Shown one piece after another: positions 1-7,417 of a stretch of 64,000 bases of DNA; within the stretch, counting starts at the first letter, position 1, and each line of letters starts with the position of its first letter. The notes below the pieces were generated by a model, which saw only the letters and a program-made list of their open reading frames with translations, was not told the origin of the DNA and searched no databases. The translations under genes and the position numbers were made by a program. The DNA is from Pseudomonas putida. GTDB taxonomy: Bacteria > Pseudomonadota > Gammaproteobacteria > Pseudomonadales > Pseudomonadaceae. The stretch is taken from contig NZ_CP109603.1 of NCBI RefSeq assembly GCF_025905425.1, positions 3,136,001 through 3,200,000 on the forward strand, in the 5' to 3' direction.

Positions 1-724
1 GTACGCACAGCAGGATCAAGAACAGCCCACGCACGAAACCTGCCCCCTTGCGCACCGCCAGCCAGGTACCCGTCAGTGCACCGAGGATGTTGCAGGCCGC
101 CATCGGCAAGGCGATGGCGTACAGCACATTGCCCGACGGCACGAAGAACACCAGCGCCGCCAGGTTGGTCGCGATGTTCACCACCTTGGCCGAAGCCGAG
201 GCATGCAGGAAGTCCAGGGCGAAAAAGCGAATGAACAGGAAGATCAGGAAGCTGCCGGTACCCGGCCCGAACAAGCCATCGTAAAAGCCGATCGCCCCGC
301 CGATCAGTACCGCCAGGCACTGCTCTTTACGGCCGATCCGGGTGGGTTTGTGCAGCGTGCCGAAATCCTTCTTGCAGAATGTGTAGATCGCCATCAGTAC
401 GATCATCACCAGCACGGCCGGGCGCATCACACTGGGCGGCACCAGCGATACCGTGGCGGCGCCGGCAAACGACATGACGAAAGCACTGAGTGCTGCAGGC
501 ACGATCAGCCCCCAGTCCAGCGTGACCTTGCGGATGAACGAGCGCGCCGCAAAGGCCGTACCGCATACCGAGGCCAGTTTGTTGGTACCGAGCAAGGCCG
601 CCGGTTGCGCGGTGGGCAGCACGTTGAACAGCGCCGGGATCTGAATAAGCCCGCCACCGCCCACGGCAGCGTCGATCAATCCGGCGGCGAAAGCGAATAC
701 AGAAAGTACGGCGATATCCATCAT
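1..724 (-). CDS. TauE/SafE family membrane transporter, partial (3' end outside window)
   Basis: The minus strand reads from an ATG pair at 724/721 through the left edge without a stop, giving about 241 residues of a strongly hydrophobic protein. It opens with MDIAVLSVFAFAAGLIDAAV followed by a GGGG run, the glycine-rich first half-repeat typical of TauE/SafE (YfcA-type) permeases. The second half-repeat is visible as IGFYDGLFGPGTGSFLIFLF. This family exports or imports sulfonates, sulfoacetate and other organic anions through the inner membrane; the substrate here cannot be told. The gene diverges from the LysR regulator at 823, about 98 bases away, so that regulator may control it. The extreme C-terminus is missing only because the window ends. 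Confidence 0.88.
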   Translation of the reverse strand, partial: MMDIAVLSVFAFAAGLIDAAVGGGGLIQIPALFNVLPTAQPAALLGTNKLASVCGTAFAARSFIRKVTLDWGLIVPAALSAFVMSFAGAATVSLVPPSVMRPAVLVMIVLMAIYTFCKKDFGTLHKPTRIGRKEQCLAVLIGGAIGFYDGLFGPGTGSFLIFLFIRFFALDFLHASASAKVVNIATNLAALVFFVPSGNVLYAIALPMAACNILGALTGTWLAVRKGAGFVRGLFLILLCV

Positions 725-822
725 GACGCGGCTCCAGGCAGTGAGTCAGGCTGCAAGGCTAATCAAAGTGCCGCGCTTGTGTTGAAATGCCACATTGCGA
801 AAACTGCAATGAGGGCCACGCA

Positions 823-1728
823 ATGGCATTGGACATGCTCAGGGAGATTCAGGCGTTCGTCAGTGTCGCGCACAAGCGCAGCTTCGTCGCCGCAGCACGC
901 GCCCTGGGGCGCTCACCCAGCGCGGTGACACGCGCGATACAAACCCTGGAAGACAACGCAGGCAGCAAACTGCTCAACCGCAACGCCAATACCGTGACCT
1001 TGACCGAAGCCGGCGAGCGCTTCCTGCCCCATGCCGAACGCTTGCTGGATGTGCAACGTGATGCGGTCGATGAGTTGGCCGCGCTCAGCGGTAGCGCACA
1101 AGGCTGGATCCGTTTTGCAGTGCCGCAATTGCTCGGTGAGCATGTGCTGCCCCGGGTGCTCGCCGAGTTTTCCCAGCGCCATCCACAGGTGACCCTGGAC
1201 GTGCAGTACAGCGATGCCGCCCTGGACCCGCTGCTGGACAAGTTCGACTTCGTGGTGCGCGGGGCCTTTCCGCAATCCAGCGAACTGATTGGTTATCCGC
1301 TGTGGGGCTACCCACGCCATCTCTATGCAAGCCCAAGCTACGTAGCCGTGGCCGGCAACCCGCAACACCCGGAGGCGCTGCAGAACCACGCACTGATTGT
1401 GCATACCGCCCCACGCATTCTCAAAGCCTGGCACTTCTGCCGTGATGGCCAGATCACCAGCCTGCGCCCGACGCCACGGCTTCGCCTGGGCTCAGGCGAC
1501 GCGGTCTACCACAGCACGCTGGCCGGAGCCGGCATCGCCCGCCTCGCAGCCTGGGTAGGCGAAGCCCAGGTCAAGGCCGGGCGCCTGGTGCGGGTGTGCC
1601 CTCAATACCGCTTGACCTCCAGCACAGGCCAGGACCCACAAATGCACGCGCTGTACCCTGCTGGCGAGTTGCCCGCACGGGTGCGCGAGCTGTTGCAGGC
1701 CTTGCGCCGCGCCGGGCTGTCGGCCTGA
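823..1728 (+). CDS. LysR-family transcriptional regulator
   Basis: A 301-residue protein with an N-terminal winged helix-turn-helix (AFVSVAHKRSFVAAARALGR then SPSAVTRAIQTLED) and a LysR substrate-binding domain from about residue 90 (ELAALSGSAQGWIRFAVPQL onward). I chose the ATG at 823 because GAGGG lies 8 bases upstream; an in-frame ATG at 787 would add 12 residues that do not look like the family start. Length is normal for LysR proteins (about 300). It is divergent from the TauE/SafE-type transporter, the usual arrangement for a regulator and its target, so control of that transporter is a reasonable inference. The effector is unknown. Confidence 0.9.
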   Translation: MALDMLREIQAFVSVAHKRSFVAAARALGRSPSAVTRAIQTLEDNAGSKLLNRNANTVTLTEAGERFLPHAERLLDVQRDAVDELAALSGSAQGWIRFAVPQLLGEHVLPRVLAEFSQRHPQVTLDVQYSDAALDPLLDKFDFVVRGAFPQSSELIGYPLWGYPRHLYASPSYVAVAGNPQHPEALQNHALIVHTAPRILKAWHFCRDGQITSLRPTPRLRLGSGDAVYHSTLAGAGIARLAAWVGEAQVKAGRLVRVCPQYRLTSSTGQDPQMHALYPAGELPARVRELLQALRRAGLSA

Positions 1729-1860
1729 CGCAAACGCTGCAAAAGGACTGTTCAAATTCTGCTCAATCTAACAGAGCCCGCTGCAGGCTTGGCTTACAGC
1801 ATTTTATCCACAGACCTACCCACGTTTTTTGTGGACAGATTTCCCAACGCAAAGAAAGAC

Positions 1861-2028
1861 TTATCGCACCTGCAGCAACGCAGTATTGGCCAGCTTGACC
1901 AATTCGATCCACTCAAGGGTGCTGATCACTCCCGACTGTTCCAGCGCACCGGCACTGCGTAGCGCCTCATCGTAACCCTCCTCATCGAGGGCACCTTGCG
2001 CGAGAAAACGGCTACGCCACTCCAGCAT
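1861..2028 (-). CDS. Small conserved hypothetical protein
   Basis: A 55-residue acidic-amphipathic protein starting MLEWRSRFLAQGALDEEGYD and ending LANTALLQVR. I placed the start at 2028 because a TAAGGAAGG sequence lies 10 bases upstream; an in-frame ATG at 2055 would add nine residues. It has no membrane segment or recognisable domain. The composition looks like a genuine coding sequence rather than an antisense shadow. It stands alone between the LysR gene and the small membrane protein at 2259. I do not assign a function. Confidence 0.55.
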   Translation of the reverse strand: MLEWRSRFLAQGALDEEGYDEALRSAGALEQSGVISTLEWIELVKLANTALLQVR

Positions 2029-2258
2029 GGCTGAAGTGCCTTCCTTACATTCCATGTGTGTATCGACTCCAGGGCAAAAGACCGGCCCGCAACGTGGGCC
2101 GTATGGGGGCGGGGCAGACTACACGAGCCATTTGCACTTGAGAATTAATTTCACCTACCGCTGATGTAGCGATGGCAATTAATAGAAGTTGCCGAGCAGG
2201 CAGGGGTGGGCCCATCTGGCGAATCAGAAGGGCCGCAGAGGGGAAAGTGTGGAGAATG

Positions 2259-2342
2259 TCAGCTTGGCGGGATGGTGCCCAAAATACCTATCAGAAAGGC
2301 CAGTAGCAGAAAACCACCCAGGAACAGCGTCAGCTTGCCCAT
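2259..2342 (-). CDS. 27-residue single-pass membrane microprotein
   Basis: The minus strand encodes ATG to TGA in 28 codons: MGKLTLFLGG, then FLLLAFLIGILG, then TIPPS. A GAGG Shine-Dalgarno sequence lies 5 bases before the ATG. The peptide is one uninterrupted hydrophobic helix with a Lys near the N-terminus and a Pro-Pro end, like many bacterial membrane microproteins. It is too short for ordinary gene callers. No neighbour gives a role. The evidence is composition and the ribosome site only, so it remains a candidate. Confidence 0.5.
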   Translation of the reverse strand: MGKLTLFLGGFLLLAFLIGILGTIPPS

Positions 2343-2508
2343 CGGAACCTCTACAGTGTGATACGGGAATGGGCATATTGTCGTGCCTTGCCTGATACGG
2401 TTACAGATTCAGGTTTGCAGAAAAAAAGCAGATCAGATGCAGCCCGCCCCCCACTCACGCTGATCAAAAGTCGCAGTCTGCACCAAGCCCGCACTCGCCA
2501 AGCCAACC

Positions 2509-2915
2509 TCAACTGACCCGCTGATAACAAGCAACCACCCCGCCTCTCGACATCACCCACTGCCATAACTGAATGTCCCGTGCGCGAAACGCGCCTGCAC
2601 ACGACAGCAGGTAGTAGCGCCACATCCGTCGAAAGCGCTCGCCCAGTTCATTGGCAAAATACTGCCAGTGCGCCTCGAAATTTGAGTACCAGACCATCAA
2701 CGTACGGTCGTAGTCGGCGCCGAAGTTGTGCAAGTCCTCGACCACCAGCAAACCGTCGGCGGCATCACCGATCTGGCCAATCGACGGCAGGTCGCCATTG
2801 GGGAAGATGTACTTGTCGATCCAGCGGTCCGGTACGTCACGGCGGCGATTCTTGCCGATAGTGTGCAACAGCAGCAGGCCTTCATCGTCGAGACAGCGGG
2901 CTGCTACCTCCATGA
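2509..2915 (-). pseudogene. cfa: Truncated cyclopropane-fatty-acyl-phospholipid synthase (C-terminal remnant)
   Basis: About 135 residues match the C-terminal third of Cfa-type synthases, which methylenate membrane unsaturated acyl chains using S-adenosylmethionine. Visible hallmarks are LLLLHTIGKNR, DRWIDKYIFPNGDLPS, VVEDLHNFGADYDRTLMVWY and AGAFRARDIQLWQWV. The family is normally about 380-400 residues, so the acyl-binding N-terminus and the SAM-binding motifs are absent. Upstream in the same frame only about 17 unrelated residues precede a stop near 2962, so the break lies around 2915-2920. The DUF6306-like gene sits immediately upstream. This looks like a deletion remnant rather than a working enzyme. 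Confidence 0.8.
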
Positions 2916-2957
2916 AGCATGGTGTGTCCTTGTCGGTTTTGGAGATCGGACGCGCTG

Positions 2958-3377
2958 TCAGCGGTCACCCTGGTGCAGGTACAGCACCACTTCCAGTTCC
3001 TTGCGCAGCCAGGGCTGTTCGATCTGCGGCAAACGGGCCTGCAGTTGCCGGGCGACCCAACGCTGGCCGCGGGCAATGAACAGCAACCGTTCTTGCAGGT
3101 TGCTGATGGCCATGGCCTTGGCATGAAACTCCCCCATGCCTGCGCCCGGCTTTGCGTCCAGGCGTTCCAGGCAATGGCGCAGCCGTCGGCAGCTTTCTGC
3201 TTCGCCGTGGTGCAGTTGTTCCAAACGCAGCAACAGCGCCGGGTCGTCGGTTTCGCGCGCACTGTCGAGCATCAGCCGGGCACCGGCCCGCTCAGCCCGC
3301 ATGAGCATGCGCAACCAGTCAATCAGGTCATCGGCGGGCGGTTGGGGAGAAATCGGTACTTCACAAGCATGTGGCAT
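2958..3377 (-). CDS. DUF6306-like helical protein of unknown function
   Basis: A 139-residue soluble, mainly helical protein. Segments such as DLIDWLRMLMRAERAGARLM, the EFHAKAMAI stretch and ERLLFIARGQRWVARQLQ fit my memory of the DUF6306 family, which resembles ferritin-like four-helix proteins; this assignment is from recall and not verified. It ends ELEVVLYLHQGDR. The gene is co-directional with the broken cfa remnant just downstream, so the two may once have been in one transcript, perhaps a stationary-phase or envelope-stress unit. No catalytic residues can be named with confidence. Confidence 0.65.
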   Translation of the reverse strand: MPHACEVPISPQPPADDLIDWLRMLMRAERAGARLMLDSARETDDPALLLRLEQLHHGEAESCRRLRHCLERLDAKPGAGMGEFHAKAMAISNLQERLLFIARGQRWVARQLQARLPQIEQPWLRKELEVVLYLHQGDR

Positions 3378-3868
3378 GAGAAAGCTCCTGAAGCCGCTCT
3401 GGGACGCGGCGACAGGAGGAGCTTAGAGCGCTCGGGCGCTGAAAATAATTGAAATTAAATGGGCTTTGGCTGCATTAAATTGAATACAAGTGCTGCGAAC
3501 ACTCATTTGATGCATTTTTTTTGCAGTTATAGCAAAAGCTGCCTGACACGCTGCGCCGCAACAGGCTCAAGTGCCTTAATTGCTACATAAGGTTTCACAG
3601 CACACGGTGAACCTGCATCACTCCGCTGCAGGAGCATGGCGCTATCAAAATCTTTCCAAAACCCACAAACCCGCGGCGTTGAGCGCCATCTGAAATACAC
3701 GATTTGAAACGGACGGATGCAAGATTTGTAGGATCTTTTCCCGCTATCTGTAGGGAGAATCCAGGCGGTGACGTTTCCCTGTATGTAACATCAGTTTCAT
3801 CGGCAAATTCGAGCTGCTAAGGTCAGGTTTTCCTACAACGGCATGGACGCCCCCCGCATGAGAAAAGC
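3378..3868. other. Intergenic stretch without a recognisable gene
   Basis: About 490 bases between the DUF6306-like gene and the small protein at 3869. The half next to the DUF6306-like gene (about 3440-3520) is AT-rich and probably contains its promoter. I see no tRNA, repeat, or convincing reading frame here. Confidence 0.5.
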
Positions 3869-4054
3869 ATGGACCCGTTCGACGCTTCAGCCCTGAAACT
3901 GCAGAAAAACCTGCTGACACTGCGCCAGGCGCGTGATCGCTTAAGAAGGGAAGGCAACCACACGCAAGCCGATGAACTTGCACAGCAGATCACACGGATC
4001 GAGACGGTGTTGGCCACCGTGTCAGGCGCGGTCAAGCCGCCGACTTTGCAATAA
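3869..4054 (+). CDS. Small hypothetical charged helical protein
   Basis: Sixty-one residues starting MDPFDASALKLQKNLLTLRQ and continuing as a charged helix (ARDRLRREGNHTQADELAQQ) ending VKPPTLQ. The pattern suggests a short coiled coil and no membrane segment. It precedes the MerR-type regulator by about 100 bases in the same direction. Amino-acid use is that of a plausible small Pseudomonas protein, but I do not recognise it and cannot assign a function. Confidence 0.5.
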   Translation: MDPFDASALKLQKNLLTLRQARDRLRREGNHTQADELAQQITRIETVLATVSGAVKPPTLQ

Positions 4055-4157
4055 GCGCCCACTGCCGCACCATCGGTGCCAACTTTTTCTTGCGTACAAG
4101 GCTCGAACCTGTGCAAACGCCCGTAGAATCTGCGTTCTCCAACAAAAGGATTCTGTG

Positions 4158-4565
4158 ATGTTCATTGGAAGAATTGCCGAACTGACTGGCTGCACCCCGA
4201 AAGCCATCCGACTCTACGAACAGCTGGGCCTGATCAATGAGCCCGAACGTCAAGGCCGGTACCGCCTGTACGATGCTCACCACCTGGAAATGGTCCGTCT
4301 CATCCGCAAGGCGCAAACCGCCGGCTTCAAGCTGGCCGAGATGAGCCCTTTGATTGCGGCAAAGAACGCACTCAAAACCTTCCCGCTGGCATTGGCCAAT
4401 GACGCTGTCGACGCCAAACGCCAACAGGTCAGTGAGCAGATCGCGACGTTACACGCGCTGGACCGTCACCTGATCGAACTCAAAGGCGAGATGAACGCCC
4501 TGTTTGGCCAGCAAACCCAGGCATGTCCTCGTACGGCTGGGTCGCTCGCCTGCCAAGATAGTTGA
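4158..4565 (+). CDS. MerR-family transcriptional regulator
   Basis: A 135-residue protein beginning MFIGRIAELTGCTPKAIRLY, EQLGLINEPERQGRYRLYDA: the classic MerR helix-turn-helix and wing, followed by a dimerisation helix (about residues 75-115). The ATG at 4158 has AAAAGGA upstream. Conserved metal-binding cysteines of the MerR/CueR/ZntR subgroups are not evident; the only other cysteines are near the C-terminus, so an organic ligand or redox cue is as likely. It converges on, and its last 86 bases overlap, the epimerase gene at 4480-5523, an arrangement often seen for a MerR regulator of an adjacent reductase. That regulatory link is inference. Confidence 0.88.
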   Translation: MFIGRIAELTGCTPKAIRLYEQLGLINEPERQGRYRLYDAHHLEMVRLIRKAQTAGFKLAEMSPLIAAKNALKTFPLALANDAVDAKRQQVSEQIATLHALDRHLIELKGEMNALFGQQTQACPRTAGSLACQDS

Positions 4566-5523
4566 ATGCCGACCTCAAGCTGTCGCCAGGAGACCGCGGG
4601 CTGTAGCCCAGTTCCCGGCGAGCCTTCGCGATGCTGTATTCCTGCCTGACGTCATGGAACAGCCGCACCTGGCTCAGCATCAGCTGAGCCGGTCTGCCGG
4701 TCAGGCTCGCTATGCGCTCCTGTGCCCAGGCGACACACATCAGTAACCAGCGCGGCGCTGGCGGTGGCAAACGATAACCCGCCCCCTCTGCATTGGCGGC
4801 CTCCAACAGATCAGCCAATGACGAGGAGTGCGCGTTCGCGAGGATGTAGCGCTGCCCGGCGCGCCCCTTCTGTGCAGCCAGAATCAAGCCCTGCGCCACG
4901 TCTCGCACGTCCACGAAGTTGAAATGGAACCCCGGGTCCAGTGGCATCTGCCGTTGACGCACGGTTTCGAGAAAATTCATGGTGTCGGTGAGTTGGGTCG
5001 CATTGGGCCCGATCATGGCCGAGGGCAGCACCGCGACCATCCACAGGTCCAGCTCCCGCGCGGTCTGCCAGGCCATTCGCTCGGCAAGTATCTTCGACTT
5101 GTAGTAGGCATTCTCGGCCTCGTCGTTCCAGCTGTGCTCATCCAGCGGTTCACCATCGTGCCCGATCGCCGCCACCGAGCTCACATACACCACCCGTTGC
5201 ACACCCGAACGAGACGCGGCCTGCAGCACCGTGCGGGTGCCCCGCACATTGGGCTCGACAATCTCGGTTTCTGGCTGTCGGGCCCAATGCCTGAACACGG
5301 CGGCGACCTGAAACAGGATTTCAACGCCGGTCATGGCCTTGAGCAAAGACGGCTCATCTTGCAACTCGGCATAAACCAGTTCGCAATCCAGCCCGTCAAA
5401 AGGTTCAGTCCTGGACGTATCGCGCACCCCGGCCCGCACACGGTAGCCCTGATCGAGCAACGCCCGGACCAGGGTATTACCCAGATGCCCATTGGCGCCT
5501 GTCACCAGACATAACTTGCTCAC
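4480..5523 (-). CDS. NAD(P)-dependent epimerase/dehydratase, extended SDR family
   Basis: A 347-residue protein starting with GTG (VSKLCLVTGANGHLGNTLVR). The start is supported by AAGGAGGT immediately upstream; the ATG at 5565 is less likely. The N-terminal TGANGHLG motif is the Rossmann dinucleotide site, and the SVAAIGHDGEP and NAYYKSKILAE segments contain the catalytic Ser and the YxxxK pair of extended SDR enzymes. The sequence resembles dihydroflavonol-4-reductase or hopanoid-associated sugar epimerase types; the substrate cannot be told. The last about 20 residues run past the usual end and overlap the MerR gene on the other strand. It is divergent from the polyketide cluster and is probably not part of it. 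Confidence 0.88.
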   Translation of the reverse strand: MSKLCLVTGANGHLGNTLVRALLDQGYRVRAGVRDTSRTEPFDGLDCELVYAELQDEPSLLKAMTGVEILFQVAAVFRHWARQPETEIVEPNVRGTRTVLQAASRSGVQRVVYVSSVAAIGHDGEPLDEHSWNDEAENAYYKSKILAERMAWQTARELDLWMVAVLPSAMIGPNATQLTDTMNFLETVRQRQMPLDPGFHFNFVDVRDVAQGLILAAQKGRAGQRYILANAHSSSLADLLEAANAEGAGYRLPPPAPRWLLMCVAWAQERIASLTGRPAQLMLSQVRLFHDVRQEYSIAKARRELGYSPRSPGDSLRSAFNYLGRRATQPYEDMPGFAGQTGRSSRL

Positions 5524-5705
5524 AGCACCTCCTTGTGACGGAACTCGGCCGCACTTGATCGCCACAGCTTAAAGTCTGTCCCTAAGGGCATAGTCAAGCG
5601 AAAAACGGGGCGTTAGTTGCAACTTCTCATCAAGAAACATTTTGATACATCTACACAACAGCTTATTTATAAGAGGCAACTTGAGACGAGCGTTCCAGTT
5701 AAGAG

Positions 5706-5731
5706 CAAAGCCCATATAAAACAGGGCTTTG
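5706..5731. promoter_or_regulatory. Perfect 8-bp inverted repeat
   Basis: CAAAGCCC at 5706-5713 and GGGCTTTG at 5724-5731 are exact reverse complements separated by ten AT-rich bases. It directly abuts the lux-box-like palindrome. There is no T-run after it on either strand, so an operator or transcript hairpin is more likely than a standard terminator. Confidence 0.5.
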
Positions 5732-5733
5732 AG

Positions 5734-5755
5734 CATCTGCCCTATAGGACAGATG
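5734..5755. promoter_or_regulatory. lux-box-like near-palindrome (CTG-N10-CAG)
   Basis: A 22-base dyad: CATCTG at 5734-5739, CCTATAGG at 5741-5748 and CAGATG at 5750-5755, with only the C/A pair at 5740/5749 breaking symmetry. The CTG-N10-CAG core is the hallmark of binding sites of LuxR-type quorum-sensing regulators. It lies about 280 bases before the first cluster gene and about 145 bases before the TATAAT at 5889, further than the usual -42 position. No luxR or luxI gene is in the window. Binding is inference from the motif alone. Confidence 0.5.
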
Positions 5756-5789
5756 ATGACAATTCTTCACAGACTTATTTCGAAAGTCA

Positions 5790-5806
5790 CCGATTGAGTT
5801 AATCGG
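5790..5806. promoter_or_regulatory. Inverted repeat CCGATT-N5-AATCGG
   Basis: A perfect 6-bp dyad with a 5-base centre (GAGTT), between the lux-like palindrome and the putative -10 box. The size suits a dimeric helix-turn-helix operator. Nothing identifies the protein. Confidence 0.4.
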
Positions 5807-5888
5807 AAACCACTGATAGCATTTCGACACAGCCCAACTTAACCCCGCTGACTGACCCTGCATGGACGCATCAATGGCTATCAAACTC

Positions 5889-5894
5889 TATAAT
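5889..5894 (+). promoter_or_regulatory. Putative -10 box (TATAAT) of the polyketide cluster
   Basis: A consensus TATAAT sits about 145 bases before the ATG at 6038. There is no good -35 hexamer 16-18 bases upstream (best candidate TGGACG, about 20 bases away), which would fit a promoter that needs an activator. Confidence 0.4.
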
Positions 5895-6037
5895 CACGCC
5901 ACGCTTTAGCGCCTCACACGGACGTTCCTGCTTCGCCCCACACCCTTAGCCACACCTGCAACTTGCGCAGCGACTTTGCTGCGCGGCATCGGCGTGAGCA
6001 AAATAAAAAAGTCACTCTTCGCTCCAAGGCGTGCTCC

Positions 6038-7366
6038 ATGTTAAAAGCATTCACCTTCGCACTTTCAGCGCTGCCTGTTACTGTGCTCGCTGGAACGCTC
6101 GACGTCGATTCCAAACTCTCTTACCAGGCCGCCGAAAACCTGGCAGTGAAGAAACTTTCAAAGTCAGAACTTCGCTTTTACAACGCCCTGTCTTATCAAA
6201 CCGATACCGATGCCCGGTTTTTTCTTTCCACCCGCTTGCGCTGGAACATGAGCGGCCAACTTGAGCCGGGAGCGCCCGACCAAACAGCACTTTCGCCCCT
6301 CAGCGATGGCCGTAAAATCTACGACAATTACCCCTTTCAGTTCGAACTCCGCGAAGCCTACTTCAGGGACTCGCTGGGTGAAGCCGGGACCCTGACGCTG
6401 GGCAAACAGCAGGTGGTGTGGGGCCAGGCGGACGGTGTCACGGTACTGGATATCGTCAACCCCATGAACTACCGGGAGTTCATCCTGGAGGATCCAGAAG
6501 AGGCGCGGATCCCGCTGTGGATGGCCAATGTGGTGGTGCCCGTAGGCCCGTTCGACATGCAGGTATTGTGGATTCCCGACCAGACCTACACTGACTTTCC
6601 CAACTACAACGAAGGCGAATTCGCCATTCGCTCTCGCCGCCTGATCCCCCAGGCGCCTGCTGGCCTAGGGATCCCGGTAAACCGGCGCAGGGCCGAACGC
6701 CCTGATCGGCCCGTCAAGGATTCGGACATCGGCCTGGCCCTGACAACCAGCGTCGAGTCATGGGACTTCTCGCTCAACTACATGTATCACTACAACGACG
6801 CGCCGTTCTTCGAATCACGCCTGACCTTTGAAAATATGGGGCCGGTGATCGAAGTACGCGAACGCTATGAGCGGACCCACACGGTCGGTGCAAGTGCCAG
6901 TACCTCGATCAATGACTTTGTCCTGCGTTCAGAGCTGGCACACGCCACCCAGCGTTCGGTCATCGATTATGACCCCAACAGTGCCAATGGCCGCTTTCAA
7001 ACCAACGAAACCAGCTACGTCATCGGCCTGGATTACTACGGCATCACAGAAAGTGTTCTCAGCGCGCAGTTCTATCAAAGCATGCTGGGCGACACCAACG
7101 CCTATTTGCCACGCGATAAAGTCGACAACATCATGACCTTTCTTTATCGCAAAGACCTGATGCACCAACGGGACACCTTCGAAGCACAATGGTTGACCAA
7201 CCTGAATGATGGCGATGGGCTTGTGCGCCTGGAATATGCATCAAAGCTGTCAAAAAGCCTAAAAGCCACCGTGGGCCTGGACATCTTTCATGGCGACCCG
7301 AATGGCCTGTTCGGACAGTTTCACAACAATGATCGCGTGCAAGTGAAACTCGACTATTTCTTCTGA
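6038..7366 (+). CDS. Outer-membrane beta-barrel protein, DUF1302-like
   Basis: A 442-residue protein with a signal peptide (MLKAFTFALSALPVTVLA, cleavage before GTLDVD) and a C-terminal KLDYFF ending in aromatic residues, the usual outer-membrane assembly signal. The segment LGKQQVVWGQADGVTVLDIV, then NPMNYREFI, resembles the conserved core of DUF1302-type barrels as I remember them, although those are often longer. Alternating hydrophobic strands run through the rest. I chose the ATG at 6038 because the signal peptide begins there. It is the first gene of the cluster; together with the MMPL permease at 25507 and the LolA-like protein at 28839 it forms a set that commonly co-occurs in Gammaproteobacteria. 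Inferred role: outer-membrane passage or display of the lipid-like product. Confidence 0.72.
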   Translation: MLKAFTFALSALPVTVLAGTLDVDSKLSYQAAENLAVKKLSKSELRFYNALSYQTDTDARFFLSTRLRWNMSGQLEPGAPDQTALSPLSDGRKIYDNYPFQFELREAYFRDSLGEAGTLTLGKQQVVWGQADGVTVLDIVNPMNYREFILEDPEEARIPLWMANVVVPVGPFDMQVLWIPDQTYTDFPNYNEGEFAIRSRRLIPQAPAGLGIPVNRRRAERPDRPVKDSDIGLALTTSVESWDFSLNYMYHYNDAPFFESRLTFENMGPVIEVRERYERTHTVGASASTSINDFVLRSELAHATQRSVIDYDPNSANGRFQTNETSYVIGLDYYGITESVLSAQFYQSMLGDTNAYLPRDKVDNIMTFLYRKDLMHQRDTFEAQWLTNLNDGDGLVRLEYASKLSKSLKATVGLDIFHGDPNGLFGQFHNNDRVQVKLDYFF

Positions 7367-7417
7367 CCCGGCCCACCGCTTTGTGTGTTTCGTCACCCCT
7401 TTCTGCGAGCGTAAACC

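Larger units (their letters stand above)
5524..6037. other. AT-rich control region upstream of the polyketide cluster
   Basis: About 510 bases between the divergent epimerase and the first cluster gene. It is clearly richer in A/T than either flank and contains three separate dyad symmetries (listed individually) and a consensus TATAAT at 5889-5894. I see no convincing coding sequence. This is the natural place for the cluster promoter and its regulator sites. Confidence 0.7.

Noticed and set aside
1804..1812. Consensus DnaA box TTATCCACA
   Set aside because: A single box with only one weak partner nearby; no origin features such as an AT-rich unwinding region or a dnaA/gidA context.
5617..5802. 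61-codon frame in the polyketide control region
   Set aside because: No ribosome site or family features, and it runs through two of the dyads.
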